Notes: a model not told the origin generated them from the sequence alone. Shown: positions 32,275 to 43,410, counted from the first letter of the stretch. The stretch: DNA of 64,000 nt from Chrysogorgia sp. JL179-B06 (GCA_035772405.1 JAYKKM010000224.1:1308501-1372500), one strand, 5' to 3'. Numbers and translations: made by a program.

Positions 32275-32645
32275 CAGGGCCGGATTAACCACGTGGCAGA
32301 TGCGGCATATGCCACGGGCCTCGCGCTTTACTGGGCCACGCCCATTTTTAATTGTTACACGCCCATTTTCTATTGGGACACGCCCATTAGATTTCCTATT
32401 GGGACACGCCTCGCACATTTAGGGGCCTCGCGCATTTAAGGGCCTCGCGTATTTAGGGGCCTCGCGAATTTAGGGGCCTCGCGAATTTAGGGGCCTCGCG
32501 AATTTAGGGGCCTCGCGCATTTAGGGGCCTCGCGAATTTATGGGCCTCGCGAATTTAGGGGTCTCGCGCATTTAGGGGCCTCGCGAATTTAGGGGCCTGG
32601 CACATTTAGGGGCCTCGCGCATTTAAGGGCCTCGCCCCCTAGGGT
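32275..32645. mobile_element. hAT-like terminus with a 17-bp GC-rich minisatellite
   Basis: CAGGGCCGGATTAACCACGT at 32275 resembles a hAT-type terminal repeat. It is followed by degenerate CACGCCCATT repeats (32335-32400) and, from 32416 to about 32640, some 13 copies of the 17-bp unit TTTAGGGGCCTCGCGAA with small variants. It interrupts the Gypsy element between RT and gag. Confidence 0.7.
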
Positions 32646-32719
32646 GCAAATTATTCAGAAATCCTGGTGGAGATAGATTGGCTGCGAAATTGCGATGATT
32701 TGCGGATAAAATTGAAAAC

Positions 32720-33838
32720 GATTATTTAACAATTTTATTTATTTTTATTTATTAACTTTACAACCATACAAGAATGCAAATATACAGTAAATAAAGAGTG
32801 CAACACTTGAACATGATTGAAGGAATGATCAACAGGACAGGAGTCCCATGTGAAGACCAACCGAACAAAAAAATACATAATAAACATATATAAGTAAAAA
32901 TACAATAAAAAAACTAATACACAAATTACATAAGAATAAAGATTTAAGAGCAACAACTTGGATTGAAAGAACGACATTTAGAACAGAAACTTTTCCAGGT
33001 GCGCAGTCTATTAACATCGAAATTGGAGTCTAACTTAGAAGAGTAGTGAATATAAAGTTTATGTTTAAAAATGGAAACAGAAGTAGTATTATGAACTATC
33101 GGAGAGATATCGTTCCAGAGAAATACAATTCTGTTGAAAAACGAATTTCTAAAAAGAGAAGTCCTACAAGGATTGGCTTCAAGCAAGTTGTTTTGACTTG
33201 AACGAGACGAGCGAATAGAAGAAAAAGTAACAAAACGGGAGATATCTAGATCGTAGAGACCTTGTTTGCACTTAAAAAAGAAGAGAAGATCCTTAATTTC
33301 AAGCCAATATGATATCGGTAATAAGTTAAGCCTTTTAAGACGGTCAGGGTAAGACGATTCATAATCTTGTCGTATGAATTTAGTGGCTCGTCTCTGAACA
33401 CCCTCAAGAAGTGAAAGGTCGCGTGACTTATCCTGAGGAGCCCAGATTTCACTACCGTAAGACAAGTGAGAACGGACGAGCGCTAAATAAAGTAGACGAC
33501 GGCAACGGACATTTGACATTTGAGTACAGTTCCTGCGAAGAAACCCAAGCATACGATTAGCTTTAGCAACACATTTAGCGATATGGGGGGGACCACTTAA
33601 GGTCATTGCTGATGACCACACCCAAATCGGTTTGATTTGTTACACTTTTCACTAATTCGTTGTTGAGGTGGTAAGAATGACTAGATTGAGTACGTTTTCG
33701 GGATATCCTTAGTAAAAGAGTTTTAGACACATTAAATTTCATTTGCCAGGACTGTGACCAGTTGCTCATAGCATCGAGATCAAGCTGGACGAGATCTCTA
33801 TCCGCTGGTGTCGTTGGCATCAGTAATTCCACCTGCAT
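32720..33838 (-). pseudogene. LINE reverse transcriptase, 3' part, 5'-truncated
   Basis: On the minus strand, NWSQSWQMKFNVSKT and LGVVISNDLKWS (33838-33575), then after a frameshift KANRMLGFLRRNC, RSHLSYGSEIWAPQ, EGVQRRATKFIRQDY and SIFKHKLYIHYSSK to a stop near 32944. These are the thumb and C-terminal blocks of non-LTR RTs of the Jockey/CR1/L2 type. An A/T-rich AATAAATAAAAATAAATAAA tail (minus sense, about 32730-32755) marks the 3' end, so the element was 5'-truncated on insertion into the Gypsy gag region. Confidence 0.85.
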
Positions 33839-34168
33839 GTAAAGCTGTATTAGACTTGGGTAATTGTAAGGCAGTTGTTAATCGATTCACAATTCGCTCT
33901 TCAAGATTGGCGAGGTCTTCTTCCTTGAATACTTGTTCGGAATTAACTGCACTGATGTGCTTCACTGGTCACTTGCAGCTTTAAGCATCTCAGGGGGTTT
34001 TCACATCTGCTTTACGTATCTCTAAATGTTGACCCAATGTTGAATCAGTTGGATTAGCATCAAATATAAGAGCTTTATGCCGTCAAATTCACTGTCGGGA
34101 ATGCTTGCTGATATTTCTTCCTTATGCGGCCCATCAATACGTGGGTCGCGAGATTGTTGTCAGTTCTG

Positions 34169-34457
34169 CTAAATGTTCACCGACCGTTTTCCGCTCGCCA
34201 AATTCCTGGCCAAATTTTTCTTTAAAGTTTTCCAATCTTCCACAACGTTTTCGATAGTTTCCCAGTAATCATCAGCTCGATCTTTTAACAGTAGAGGAGC
34301 TTGAGCAATCAGTTGTGCGTCGGTCCAATTCTTCGCTTTCTTGATCTTTTCCAACTGGCGAAGCCATGATTTCGGATCAGTAGAATAATATCGGCAGAAT
34401 AATCTTTAACCCGTTGTTATTCGTATTACCTGAAGTACTTGGAGCTTCGTCTGTCAT
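34169..34457 (-). pseudogene. Gypsy gag fragment
   Basis: A minus-strand ATG at 34457 (MTDEAPSTSGNTNNN) opens gag 30 bp inside the 5' LTR. After a break, KKAKNWTDAQLIAQAPLLLK and DRADDYWETIENVVEDWKTL give a capsid-like helical segment typical of Gypsy gag. The frame ends at 34169; the rest is replaced by the LINE. Confidence 0.65.
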
Positions 34458-34487
34458 AATGAATACTTATTTCACCGCTACCACCAG

Positions 34488-34615
34488 TGTAAACTGGTTA
34501 ATATCGTCAGACGTTATTCAAGATCTCTTCTTTAAGTAATAACACAACAATCCGACATTCTCCCGCGTCTTTTACACGCATGCGTTTAGACATTTACCGC
34601 TGTCCATATCCTACA
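34488..34615 (-). repeat. 5' LTR of Gypsy element (128 bp)
   Basis: Direct repeat of 28187-28313. In element orientation it ends CAGTTTACA, and CTGGTGGTAGCGGTGAAA follows at once as the candidate primer-binding site. Confidence 0.85.
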
Positions 34616-34781
34616 TATATAGCCGTGCTATAGCATGCTATGGAAGAAAGATGGAAGCAATGATTCATGGTTGTTAAAAATCTATCACCGAAACAGTTCT
34701 TTGTTGCGGAATTCAGTTAATAATCGCAATTGCAATTTGTAGCCAACGTTGTGTTGATCATGCACTCATATCGGCTATTTA

Positions 34782-34892
34782 ACAATTAGTCACTGAAGTC
34801 GAGGTGATTATCGGTGAATATTTACCGAGCCGCGAAGCGGCGAGGTAAATATAACGATAATCACCGAGACTGAGGTGACTAATTGTTTTAGT
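34782..34892. repeat. 111-bp hairpin repeat
   Basis: ACAATTAGTCAC...GAGGTGATTATCGGTGAA pairs with CGATAATCACCGAGACTGAG and GTGACTAATTGT, around GCCGCGAAGCGGC. Half of it is present next to the partner copy at 43973-44040. Confidence 0.7.
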
Positions 34893-36103
34893 AGAAATTC
34901 ACAGGTGACTATCAGAGAGAAACAACTGAAAGAAAGTAAGGGGAAATGTTTTAATTATTTTATTTGTTATTTCCGGAAGTCGCGCCCTTGAGATCACATG
35001 ATTTTACGTAATCAACATTCAATTCAACAGAATATTAAAACGAACAACATACGAACATGCTCTTACAAGTCAGTGGAGGCCAAAATGTGCTTAACAAAAA
35101 GCGATTTTGCTGACAGATCAAGCAGAACTATAGAGTGGAAGACTGAGTTAAAGACTGGGTTAACATAAAGAGCAACTGTTGAAAGATCCAGACAGAACTG
35201 TTTTTTGCTTGTTAATGTTTTAATAGTACAAAGCCGGCTTCACTTTTGTCCAGCTCAAAGTACCCTTGTCAATCTGCAGTTTTTACCAGGTGAAGCAATG
35301 ACTTCTTCAGCAGACTTTAGTTTAATTCTCTTCCCCGATTTCCAAAGTAGATATGGATGGAGATACAGAACCATGCTGTTTCGAGTAAAACTCGGGGATA
35401 ATTCTGTGTATCAGCATTCTGTCTCGTACAATTTTTGGATTGTTTCACGGCTGTCAATGTTTTTTTTGAACCGTTTCACCGCTATTTTTCCTTCACTGAC
35501 GAGCAACTCGAGATAGGAACTTAGTATTTTATTAGCCTCACTGAAATGAATAAGTAATACTGTCACAGATTGACATTTGTTTGTTGTACGGAGCCGAGGA
35601 TGACGGTCAAGACTGCAGCTCGGATTGACAACAAACTTGTTTTTTTGTAAGAACTGCCGTCTTTTTTCGGGCAGAGTCGTAAAATATCGAAAAGCATTTG
35701 TTTATCTCTTCAACAATCATGCTAATAAGCTTTCAAATGTTGTCTGAAATGTTTGTTGTTCAAACTATTCTGTTAAATAAAGATTTTTTTCACAAAATTA
35801 CGTGTTGTTTTTATCGTGTCGCCACCACCAAGAGTTTAGCTATGAAATTTGGGAAATTCTTATATCTTACCTCGAAATCGTTTAACTCTATATTTGGTTG
35901 CTTCTTTAGTTTGTTTTTCAATAACATTTTCTTTAATTTTATTCACTTTTTCGTACGAAAAATCGATAAATCGAGAAGCTGCCATTTTTAAATCGCTGAA
36001 AATGTTATAGTCACCTCGCGCGAGGTGACTATCACAAAATAGGCCGTCCATCTCGACCAATCACGGCACGAGAAACTCTATAGTCACCTGTCAATTTCTA
36101 CTA
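34893..36103. mobile_element. 1.2-kb TIR element in intron 1 (copy 1)
   Basis: TAGTAGAAATTCACAGGTGA at the left is matched in reverse complement by TCACCTGTCAATTTCTACTA at the right. No coding sequence is recognised, though 35860-36060 (minus) has an ATG-led frame shared with copy 2. Copy 2, internally deleted and inverted, is at 43411-43972 in intron 2. Confidence 0.75.
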
Positions 36104-38295
36104 ATGCCTATTGTCCAAGGTTCTCTCTCGATGTAGCCATCTTTGCAAACATTAAAACCAAAGTTGTGGCCACGCGGTGGCCTGCTCGCGCTTTTCGAAA
36201 TTTCGGGCTGCGAGCAGGCTATTTCATTTCATTTCAAACCGGAGATCCACAGGCACCTGAGATTCAAGTTTGATTTGATTTCATAAACAACTCTGCGTTT
36301 GGTAGCATTTTGAATTTTCATATATTACTACGCGGGCGTGCAAGATGGCCTTTTCTAGAAAAATGGAAGTTTTTTAACAGCCGGTTTATTGGGCTTTCAG
36401 AAATGTATAGCTTTCGCAACAGTTATGGTTATTTCTAAGTATATCAGCAGAACAAAGAGGTGGTTCAATTTTGGATGTTTTTCAGCCGCTCAGGAAAGAG
36501 TTAAACCTGCTTTCATGAATGCCGTGCTTATCTTGCTACCATGCACGCGGTGGCTTGTTAGTTTGTCGTAAGCTCTTTGCGCGAAATTCATTCCTTTTTA
36601 TTGTCTTCGACAAGATAAAGTTTAATCGGTGATATAATTTAGATACATGTAGTGTACAATGTTGTGCTCTGTTGCATATGGCGATCAGCCATTATCGCGA
36701 CACGAAAGGCCAAAACAAGATACTGTACTTCCCAGCCACATAACTGGCTTCAAACACTTCCAAGCAAGCAGCTGACAAAAACACTTCAGTTCGAACCACT
36801 CGATCGAAAAGAAAGAAGGCACATACACTGGTCAATACCCATAGAGTTTCATCCTAACCCCTCTGCGGGATTCCCCATCCATGATCCACAGACCTCGCAC
36901 GCCATGTAATCTGAAAAGGATGTTCATCGTAGATTTTGAACGTTACCTCGGTCAATATTTAACCTATTTCAATTCTGAAAACAGATTTGGAATTACCGAG
37001 TCCAAGTACGTATTACGTGCCTTCAGGTAATATCAACACAGCATGTTTACCTGTCCCTTGCAAGTTGACTTCATCAACGTTCTTTGTGCTTCTATATTTA
37101 CAGGATTTGAGCGATTATTGAATTCAAATTTATATTCATGTTTACTTTTGTTCTTTTGGCATTCATAACTATCTTGACATTGATTATGGTCTCGTTGCTA
37201 TCGCGGACCAACCCGTTTCGAAATCTCATCTTTTATGAGCGTATTTATAACCAAGACATTATGAGCGTATTTATAACCAAGACACTTGCGGCCTTTCCAG
37301 CCACATTACTGATCAACAAATATCAGTGAACACCTCCAAGAAAGAATATCCAAGATGGCGGACAATGATTCATGTTAGCAATTTTGAAAATTCAATTTTA
37401 CTTGAATACTTTGGATCTAAATGTCACACCAAATTTTATTTTCGCCTCAATTATTTGCTTTTCGCAAATTTTGTTATTTGTTGCCCATACCCTATAATAA
37501 TCAATGATATTCATTGCTTAGACATTTACTCCTCGGGTTTTCGGTTGTTTTCAAACACATCTCCGACAGTCAGGGGTGGAAAATGTATCGGACCACGGGA
37601 CTCAGAAAATATTTCAAGTTCCAGTATAGCACTGTAGCAGAGAAAGAAAATGTGAAGAAAATGTTGATAAAAGTGAAAGAAATTTAGACAGGAAAGTAGA
37701 ACATGTTTAGCCCATTAAGGCGCAAGAGTCTCCAGAGTAAAATAACTAATTAGGGCGCACCATGATCCAGTGAATGACGGTACCAGGACAAATTTGAATT
37801 ATAACTAATTTGAATTATAACTTATTATAACCCATACTCATAAAAAACAATGTTAATCATGTAAAATATCATTACATATTGGTTAAAAGAGCTTCTATTT
37901 ATCTCACTCTAGTTCAGTAGTCCTAATTTTTTATAATTGCTAAATTCCATTGCTAAAAAGAACATGAACTGGCAGAATTTTTTTGGTTTTGGGTCTACGG
38001 TCCCAGAAAGAAAAATATTTTTTCCACCCATGCCGACAGTACTAATGTACATCCTCCATAAAAATAATATAGTAAACTCCCATGTTTATTAGCCTGACCG
38101 ACTCAGCTATTGAGTGGTTTGAAAGCTAGATATAATTGATATGTTGCATTGTCTTGAGCTAAACAGAAAAGAAAATGCAACATTTCTGACCGACCATAAA
38201 ATCTTACCAAGAAATATGTGCTATAACAACTTGGTTTGTCTTGATTTGTCTGTTATTCTGGTTAACTGACTGCTAGTCTTTCTTTTTTATTCCAG
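36104..38295. other. Intron 1, 3' part: small repeats only
   Basis: Holds a GCGAGCAGGC hairpin at 36175-36225, a relative of the 15.9-16.1 kb repeat at 36705-36790, and an exact 26-bp tandem duplication at 37235-37260/37261-37286 (unit starting ATGAGCGTATTTATAACC). No gene was recognised. The intron ends in a pyrimidine tract TTTCTTTTTTATTCCAG. Confidence 0.5.
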
Positions 38296-38498
38296 GAAGG
38301 ACGAGGGTAAAAAACCAAGGAGGGATAGGCCGGCGACTACGGTCTATTTAGAAAAACTTCTGTCTATTAGGGGAAAACTGTCCAGGAAGGAGTGTAGTGA
38401 AAATTCTAAATGTGTGGATGGATGGGTGACTAAAATCATAAAAGAGTTAACGACGAGCGATAAGTCTGTATTTTATAATTTAAAACAATTTAAAACAG
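38296..38498 (+). CDS. cGAS-like receptor, exon 2
   Basis: Acceptor TTTTTTATTCCAG|GAAGG and donor AAAACAG|GTATAT bound 203 bases that finish codon 55 and encode residues 56-122 plus one base. The sequence is basic at first (KDEGKKPRRDRPAT) and then forms the start of the Mab-21 nucleotidyltransferase fold: VYLEKLLSIRGKLSRKECSE and VTKIIKELTTSDKSVFYNLK, the two long helices that precede the GS motif in this family. The last base starts the Gly codon of that motif, completed in exon 3. There is no stop in this frame, and no similar stretch is repeated elsewhere in the window. Confidence 0.82.
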
Positions 38499-38819
38499 GT
38501 ATATGCTATTCCAAAACATTTATACATACACTGTAGACTATACAAATATCTATATTCTATAGTATTTTAACTGTCAACATTAAAGTTGACTTCTGGAAGG
38601 TTGCACAATCTGCCTAAATACTCTGCGCAATCTGCCCCAATACATGACAACAACTTATTAACGAAAGACGAACAAAAACGCTGAAACGACTAAAAATGAC
38701 CCGAAAACAAAGGACGCGTAACTGTTGTTATGAATAAAACGGATTACTATGACAAAATTGACGCACTATACTGTATAACGAAAAACTCCGAAAAAGGTAC
38801 GAAAAACTCCGACGATCCA

Positions 38820-39850
38820 ACGCCATCACTCCAACGAAATATTTTCACTGAGAAGGACAAACGCTATTGACTTCCAAACTTACTATCGGCTCAGATGTTC
38901 TGTGCCACGACCGCCTAAGATTACCTAAACTTCACAAACCTGAAATACCCATGCGACCCATAGTTTCTTCTGTGGGTCTGACGAATTACCATAATAATAT
39001 TAACTCTCCAAATACCTATAACAACTTTACTTCAACCACTAACAAACAAATCACAACACAAACTTCAATCTACTGAAAACTTTATCAACACTATATCAAA
39101 ACAGTACAAATACCATGAGACGTCTGTAAACTTGTGTCTTCTGATGTGAAATCACTGTTTACCAGTATTCCACTTCAACTGGCTTTTTCCACCGACCACA
39201 TCTATACCGACGCATTTCCTTTTACCCATGCACTGACGACGACATTGAATTACTATATATACTGTACGCTTTGTTTGACTTCCACTTATTTTCAATACAA
39301 CGACACACACTATAAACAGTTAAACGTGACAGCCATGGGATCTCCAGTCTCACTCGTATAGTTGCTGAGATTGTGATGCAAACCATAGAGGAACGCGCCT
39401 TCACAAACAACCTTTATAAAACAAACATTACTTTTTGGTTTCGCAGTTTTTTTGGTTTGGCAAACATATTAATGAACAGAACTGTGACATACAATTTACT
39501 AAAAAAATTGAGGAGAATGGAGCTCTTCCTTTTCTATAGACTGTTTAGTAGTAACTCTTGACAAGAACAAACTAAAGATAAGTTGCAGGTGTTTACAGAA
39601 AACCAACACACACTGATAGATCCCCATTACTTTCACAAGACGGAGCACAACTTATTAGCGATTCACCCGAAACTCTACGCAATGAAAATGAATATCTTCG
39701 GCACAGCCTCACGAAAGACGGTGCAATTTATAAAATCAAATGCGCCGACTGTCACTATACACTTATATTGGTGAGACCGGCAGAAACCTAAAAATTAGAT
39801 TAGCTGAACACAAACGAGCTACTAGTAGCCATCGACAGCCCCATGTATTG
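38820..39850 (+). pseudogene. Penelope-like retroelement remnant (RT and GIY-YIG)
   Basis: RT-like blocks: CHDRLRLPKLHKPEIPMRPI (about 38905), SSDVKSLFTSIPLQLA (39137), NDTHYKQLNVTAMGSPVSLV (39300-39360), with several stops and frameshifts. At 39725-39830 AIYKIKCADC and ETGRNLKIRLAEHKRAT give the GIY-YIG endonuclease signature with its E-T-G-R region. RT followed by GIY-YIG is the canonical Penelope order. It lies in intron 2 and is decayed. Confidence 0.8.
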
Positions 39851-40316
39851 GAAACCCAAACGGTTTTAATTTATCATAACCATCGACATGCCAACACTCA
39901 TTTGGTCCATGTGATTTATAAACCCTTCTCTTTAGCCAATGACGCCTCCTTTCTTCGGTCCCAATCGGGTACACAATCCGTACTTGAGTCGAAGGGTATG
40001 CCACATAGTTCGATACCCTGACACAACTCGGACCATCTAGCTCTCGTTGAATGGTTTCGACGAGAGTATTCTCATCTACTTCCGATGCATTTTTCCTTTT
40101 CAAGCCATACTCGTTTAGTCGCCGCTTCAGTGTTGACATTGAAATGTTGACTCCATGATATTTTGCCAAAAAACAAAGAATCGTATCGTACTCATATCCC
40201 ACAAGGAAGTAACTTTCGATGGCTTCTCGTTCCTTTTCATCAGAAACTTCTTCTGCTGCAGCCTGCGGTCCATCAACTTGCCTTCCACAAGTTGGGCAAA
40301 AGACATTAGTTAACAT
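39822..40316 (-). pseudogene. Integrase-core (DDE) gene fragment
   Basis: A 164-residue minus-strand frame from ATG at 40316: MLTNVFCPTCGRQVDG (CxxC zinc-like), an acidic linker, then HTH-like VGYEYDTILCFLAKYHGVNI with STLKRRLNEYGLKRK, and finally NECWHVDGYDKLKPFGFPIH, the first Asp strand of an integrase-type DDE core as in multicopy fish and coral integrase-core proteins. The rest of the core is missing because the Penelope relic begins here. It may be an exon of a Ginger-like transposase or a domesticated relative; it adjoins the 40.3-41.05 kb palindrome. Confidence 0.6.
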
Positions 40317-41060
40317 GCGGCTAAATGCAGGAATTGCTCCGACCTGTCATTGGACGATAAAAATAGTGACAACAGTGTCAATGGTGTAGAATTACTCTAT
40401 ATATAAACACTGTTTACATAGTTATCTATATCTGAATCCACCAACGAACACACGGAAACCTATCGCTTGTATTTAATAAAGAAAGAAAGAATGGTTATGT
40501 CTTGAATTCATATATTATAAATATTTTCGCACGATTTATATTACCGGGAGATTGAAGACGTATGAATTCAACACACGATCGAGAATCAGAAATATATTTT
40601 AATGCCACAAACAACAAGAATGTATGCTTAGTTAATAAAAAGCTATTCCGTACTTACGTGCTGAATAAACTTTTACTTTCAAAAAGGTTGATTCTATGTA
40701 GTGCCTTCCGCGCTATGAACGCTGAATCAAACGGTGTCCGCTACCAATTGATCCGCTGTACTAGCAACCCAGGCGATCTGACAAAAAAATGTTTTGATTG
40801 TTTTATTTGTGCTGGTTCTTCGAATCTTTTTGAAAGTAAAAGTTTATTGTTGAATTCATACGTCTTCAATCTCTCGGTAATATGAATCGTGCGAAAATAT
40901 TTATAACATATGAGTTCAACACATAACATTTCTTTCTTTATTTATTAAATACAAGCGATAGGTTTTCGTGTATATTCAGATATAGATAAATATGTAAACA
41001 GCGTATAGATAGAGTAATTCTACACCATTGACACTCGGAGCAATTCCTGCATTTAGCCGC
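40312..41060. mobile_element. 750-bp palindrome
   Basis: TGCGGCTAAATGCAGGAATT at the left pairs with the reverse complement near 41035-41060, and pairing continues: CAATGGTGTAGAATTACTCT, TACAAGCGATAGG, TTCGCACGAT and finally AAACTTTTACTTTCAAAAAG (40668) with CTTTTTGAAAGTAAAAGTTT (40827). Only about 140 bp in the middle is unpaired. The left tip overlaps the start codon region of the integrase-core fragment, so the palindrome may be that element's 5' end duplicated in inverted form. Confidence 0.75.
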
Positions 41061-41155
41061 ATGTATTAGTTTCCTGCAGACGGTGAAGAAAACTCAATAT
41101 AAATTGGTAACCTCTCCTCTCGTCATAACCGCGCGCTGTGGAGAGACTGGGGCGA

Positions 41156-41325
41156 ATGTGTAGTGAGTTTTTGTTAATGTGTAGTGAGTTTTTGCTAATG
41201 TGTAGTGAGCTTTTGCTAATGTGTAGTGTTAGCTTTTGCTAATGTGTAGTGAGTTTTTGCTAATGTGTAGTGAGCTTTTGTTAATGTGTAGTGAGTTTTT
41301 GCCAATGTGTAGTGAGCTTTGGATT
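41156..41325. repeat. 22-bp minisatellite, about eight copies
   Basis: AATGTGTAGTGAG followed by TTTTTGCTA-type sequence repeats head to tail; variants have GC in place of GT before TTTTG, and one unit has an inserted TTA. Diverged copies of TGTGTAGTG continue to about 41370. Confidence 0.85.
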
Positions 41326-41849
41326 GTGTTCTCGATTTTGAAATGTGTTTTTAAAACATTTTGAAATGTGTAGTGTACTCTGGTTTGCGTTTTCGATTTT
41401 GGAATTTGTTTCGATTCTGGTTTGTATAGTGACACCTATGGGCCACCGTAGAAATCAAAACAAATTACCATATTTCCATTCAGAAACGGAATAGTTTTGA
41501 TCTTGGCAAAAGCAATTTCGCCGATAACCAAAAGTTGAGTTACATTTTGAAATTAGAAATCGCCGGCAAGGTCCTAAAACTGCCGGCTGCTATTTCGAAC
41601 CCTGTGGGCCCCACATGCGGAATATGGTGTGTGTGTGCATAATATTACAACATTTTCACCAGAAATACCCACTTTCGTTGGGACGCTTTCGAAAGTTTTT
41701 CTTCGGACACGAAGTCTACGATAAAAGTCGTCAACTCGACGTAAAAAGTCGTTTCCGTAAAAAGTCGTTACCCGGCGTCTCCTGGACATAAAACAGCGTC
41801 AACTAAACATTAAGCAGTCGCGTGCGTACGTTAACCGTGCGCCTTCTCG

Positions 41850-42340
41850 GATAAGGACGTAATGGATTGTATGGGAGATTTGACGAAATATGTTTACCAC
41901 CCAAAGAATCTTTTTCTAGCATATTAAATGATGAAGATATCTCCGATGATGACTGCAAACATGTAACGCGTGTATTTGATTGTTTAACTGTCAGAATATG
42001 GGTGACTATCATGATTTATACCTTTATACCTGATGTATTCGAAAACTATCGAAACGTCTGTCTGAAAGCGTCCAACTTGGATCCTACATAAGTCCAGGTT
42101 TAGCTTGGCACTGAGCATGTTTGAAAATGACCGATGTCGAACTTGAACTCTTAACAGACCCAGATAAGAAGGCCTTTGTGACGGAATTTCTATGATCAGC
42201 AATCGTTTTAGCAAAGCCAACAGCCCATATGTTCCTGACCACGATCCCAAGCAAGAAACTTCCTATGTGATGTACCTAGATACCAATAATTTATATGGAT
42301 TGGATATGCATGTCACAACCTCTACCAACTGGCTAGTTTA
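41850..42340 (+). pseudogene. Polinton/Maverick-type family B DNA polymerase remnant
   Basis: The reading FDEICLPPKESF and LNDEDISDDD (41870-41960) is a highly conserved block of protein-primed PolB encoded by Polintons. Further along, a DVFENYRNVCLK stretch (42029-42070) and YLDTNNLYG (about 42268-42295, the palm motif region) follow in shifted frames. Multiple stops and frameshifts interrupt it, so no functional polymerase can be made. No other Polinton genes (integrase, capsid, ATPase) were seen nearby. It lies in intron 2 of the cGLR gene. Confidence 0.72.
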
Positions 42341-42619
42341 ACTGGTTGACATATGAATGTAGTTATGGTAGACTTCAAGGAGACTATCCTGTTTACCTTC
42401 CCGATTAAGCCACATTTGCACACTCCATGGGGAGATGGTCTTACGATGACGGAAGTTAGACGAGGATTTAGATCCCACGTTTGAGACGACTGGCCAAACA
42501 ACTAATCATAAAATGCTCTTAAAATGTATATATTATATTCCAACACTCGAAATTTTCCTTCTCCATAAATCCTTAGAATTAATCGAGTGAAATGCCTAAT
42601 ATTACTTGTAATATACCCA

Positions 42620-42830
42620 ATTAATCAGAAAATGCTACGGATGCAAGCACGTCCACGCCACAGCATTCGCTCAGCCTCCTACCGATAACCTTCCTAGAGA
42701 CAGGACAGAGGGATCTTCGCCTTTTCAAGTCGTTGATCTTGATTATGCTGGTCCTATCCCAATTCGCAGAGGCCGGAAGAATAAATCATATATTCTGCTT
42801 TACACCTGTAGCCTGTGAAGAGTTCTCCAT
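42620..42830 (+). pseudogene. BEL/Pao-like integrase fragment
   Basis: One open frame reads CYGCKHVHATAFAQPPTD, then LPRDRTEGSSPFQVVDLDYA followed by GPI and a KNKSYILLYTC stretch. The order (zinc-like C..CK, LP..R, PF..V..D.AGPI, YI.L.TC) is that of the integrase N-terminus and first catalytic Asp in BEL/Pao retrotransposons. Only about 70 codons survive. Confidence 0.65.
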
Positions 42831-43032
42831 CTCGATTTTCAAGGTTTAGAACTCTCCATCGCACCAAGACGACGATGAAGTAATTCGAAGAGTCGTATCC
42901 CTTTTTTTACGTGAATGGCCTATATATATTTTTCGAAATTCAAAACATGAATCATGCACTTACTTTTGTGCTTCATAGGCGTAACGTTTACCTCTCCTCG
43001 ACGAGCCGTCCAATGGCATGTCTTCCGAGGGT

Positions 43033-43145
43033 GCCGCGAGATATGATGTTGTTTTGTGTCGGTTCACCCGTGCCAACCCGAAGGAAGCCCGCGAGATATG
43101 ATGTTGTTTTGTGTCGGTTCACCCGTGGCAACCCGAAGGAAGGGG
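43033..43145. repeat. 56-bp tandem duplication
   Basis: Two nearly identical units starting CGCGAGATATGATGTTGTTT and ending CAACCCGAAGGAAG lie side by side; the only clear difference in the middle is GTGCC against GTGGC. Confidence 0.85.
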
Positions 43146-43410
43146 TGGGTGGTGATGGTAACTATATATGAAATATTGTAGTTTCGAACAAAATAAATCC
43201 CTGAACTCGCGTATTTTGATTTCTGGACAGAATGTCCTAAAATCTGAAACATTCGCGCATGCTCATTAACTTTGGCACTGCTCCTTTAATTCCATCTCAA
43301 CCAATTTTATAAATAAATCGATCACTTTTTTAAACACAATATTTGAAGTTTTTCCTAATTTGAGTTTTATTAACACTGATTGACTGTATGAGTGCTCATA
43401 CGTACCTATT

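Larger units (their letters stand above)
28187..34615 (-). mobile_element. Ty3/Gypsy LTR retrotransposon, nested insertions
   Basis: Two direct repeats of about 127 bp (28187-28313 and 34488-34615), both beginning TGTAA and ending CCATATCCTACA, flank gag, RT, RNase H and integrase remnants that read on the minus strand in Gypsy order. A purine-rich tract (ACAGGGGAGTAG on the minus strand) adjoins the 3' LTR at 28314. TATA flanks both outer ends and may be the target duplication. The element is broken by a repeat insertion at about 29843-31262, a hAT-like minisatellite at 32275-32645 and a LINE at 32720-33838. It lies in intron 1 of the cGLR gene, antisense to it. Confidence 0.88.

Noticed and set aside
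32416..32640. CRISPR-like array (regular repeats)
   Set aside because: Units are contiguous without unique spacers and lie in a eukaryotic transposon; this is a minisatellite.
35860..36060. ORF starting MVEMDGLFCDSHLARGDYNI (minus) and its partner at 43451
   Set aside because: It is shared by two copies of a non-coding TIR element and diverges in frame; no domain recognisable.
41156..41325. CRISPR-like or regulatory array
   Set aside because: Head-to-tail 22-bp units without spacers; a simple minisatellite.
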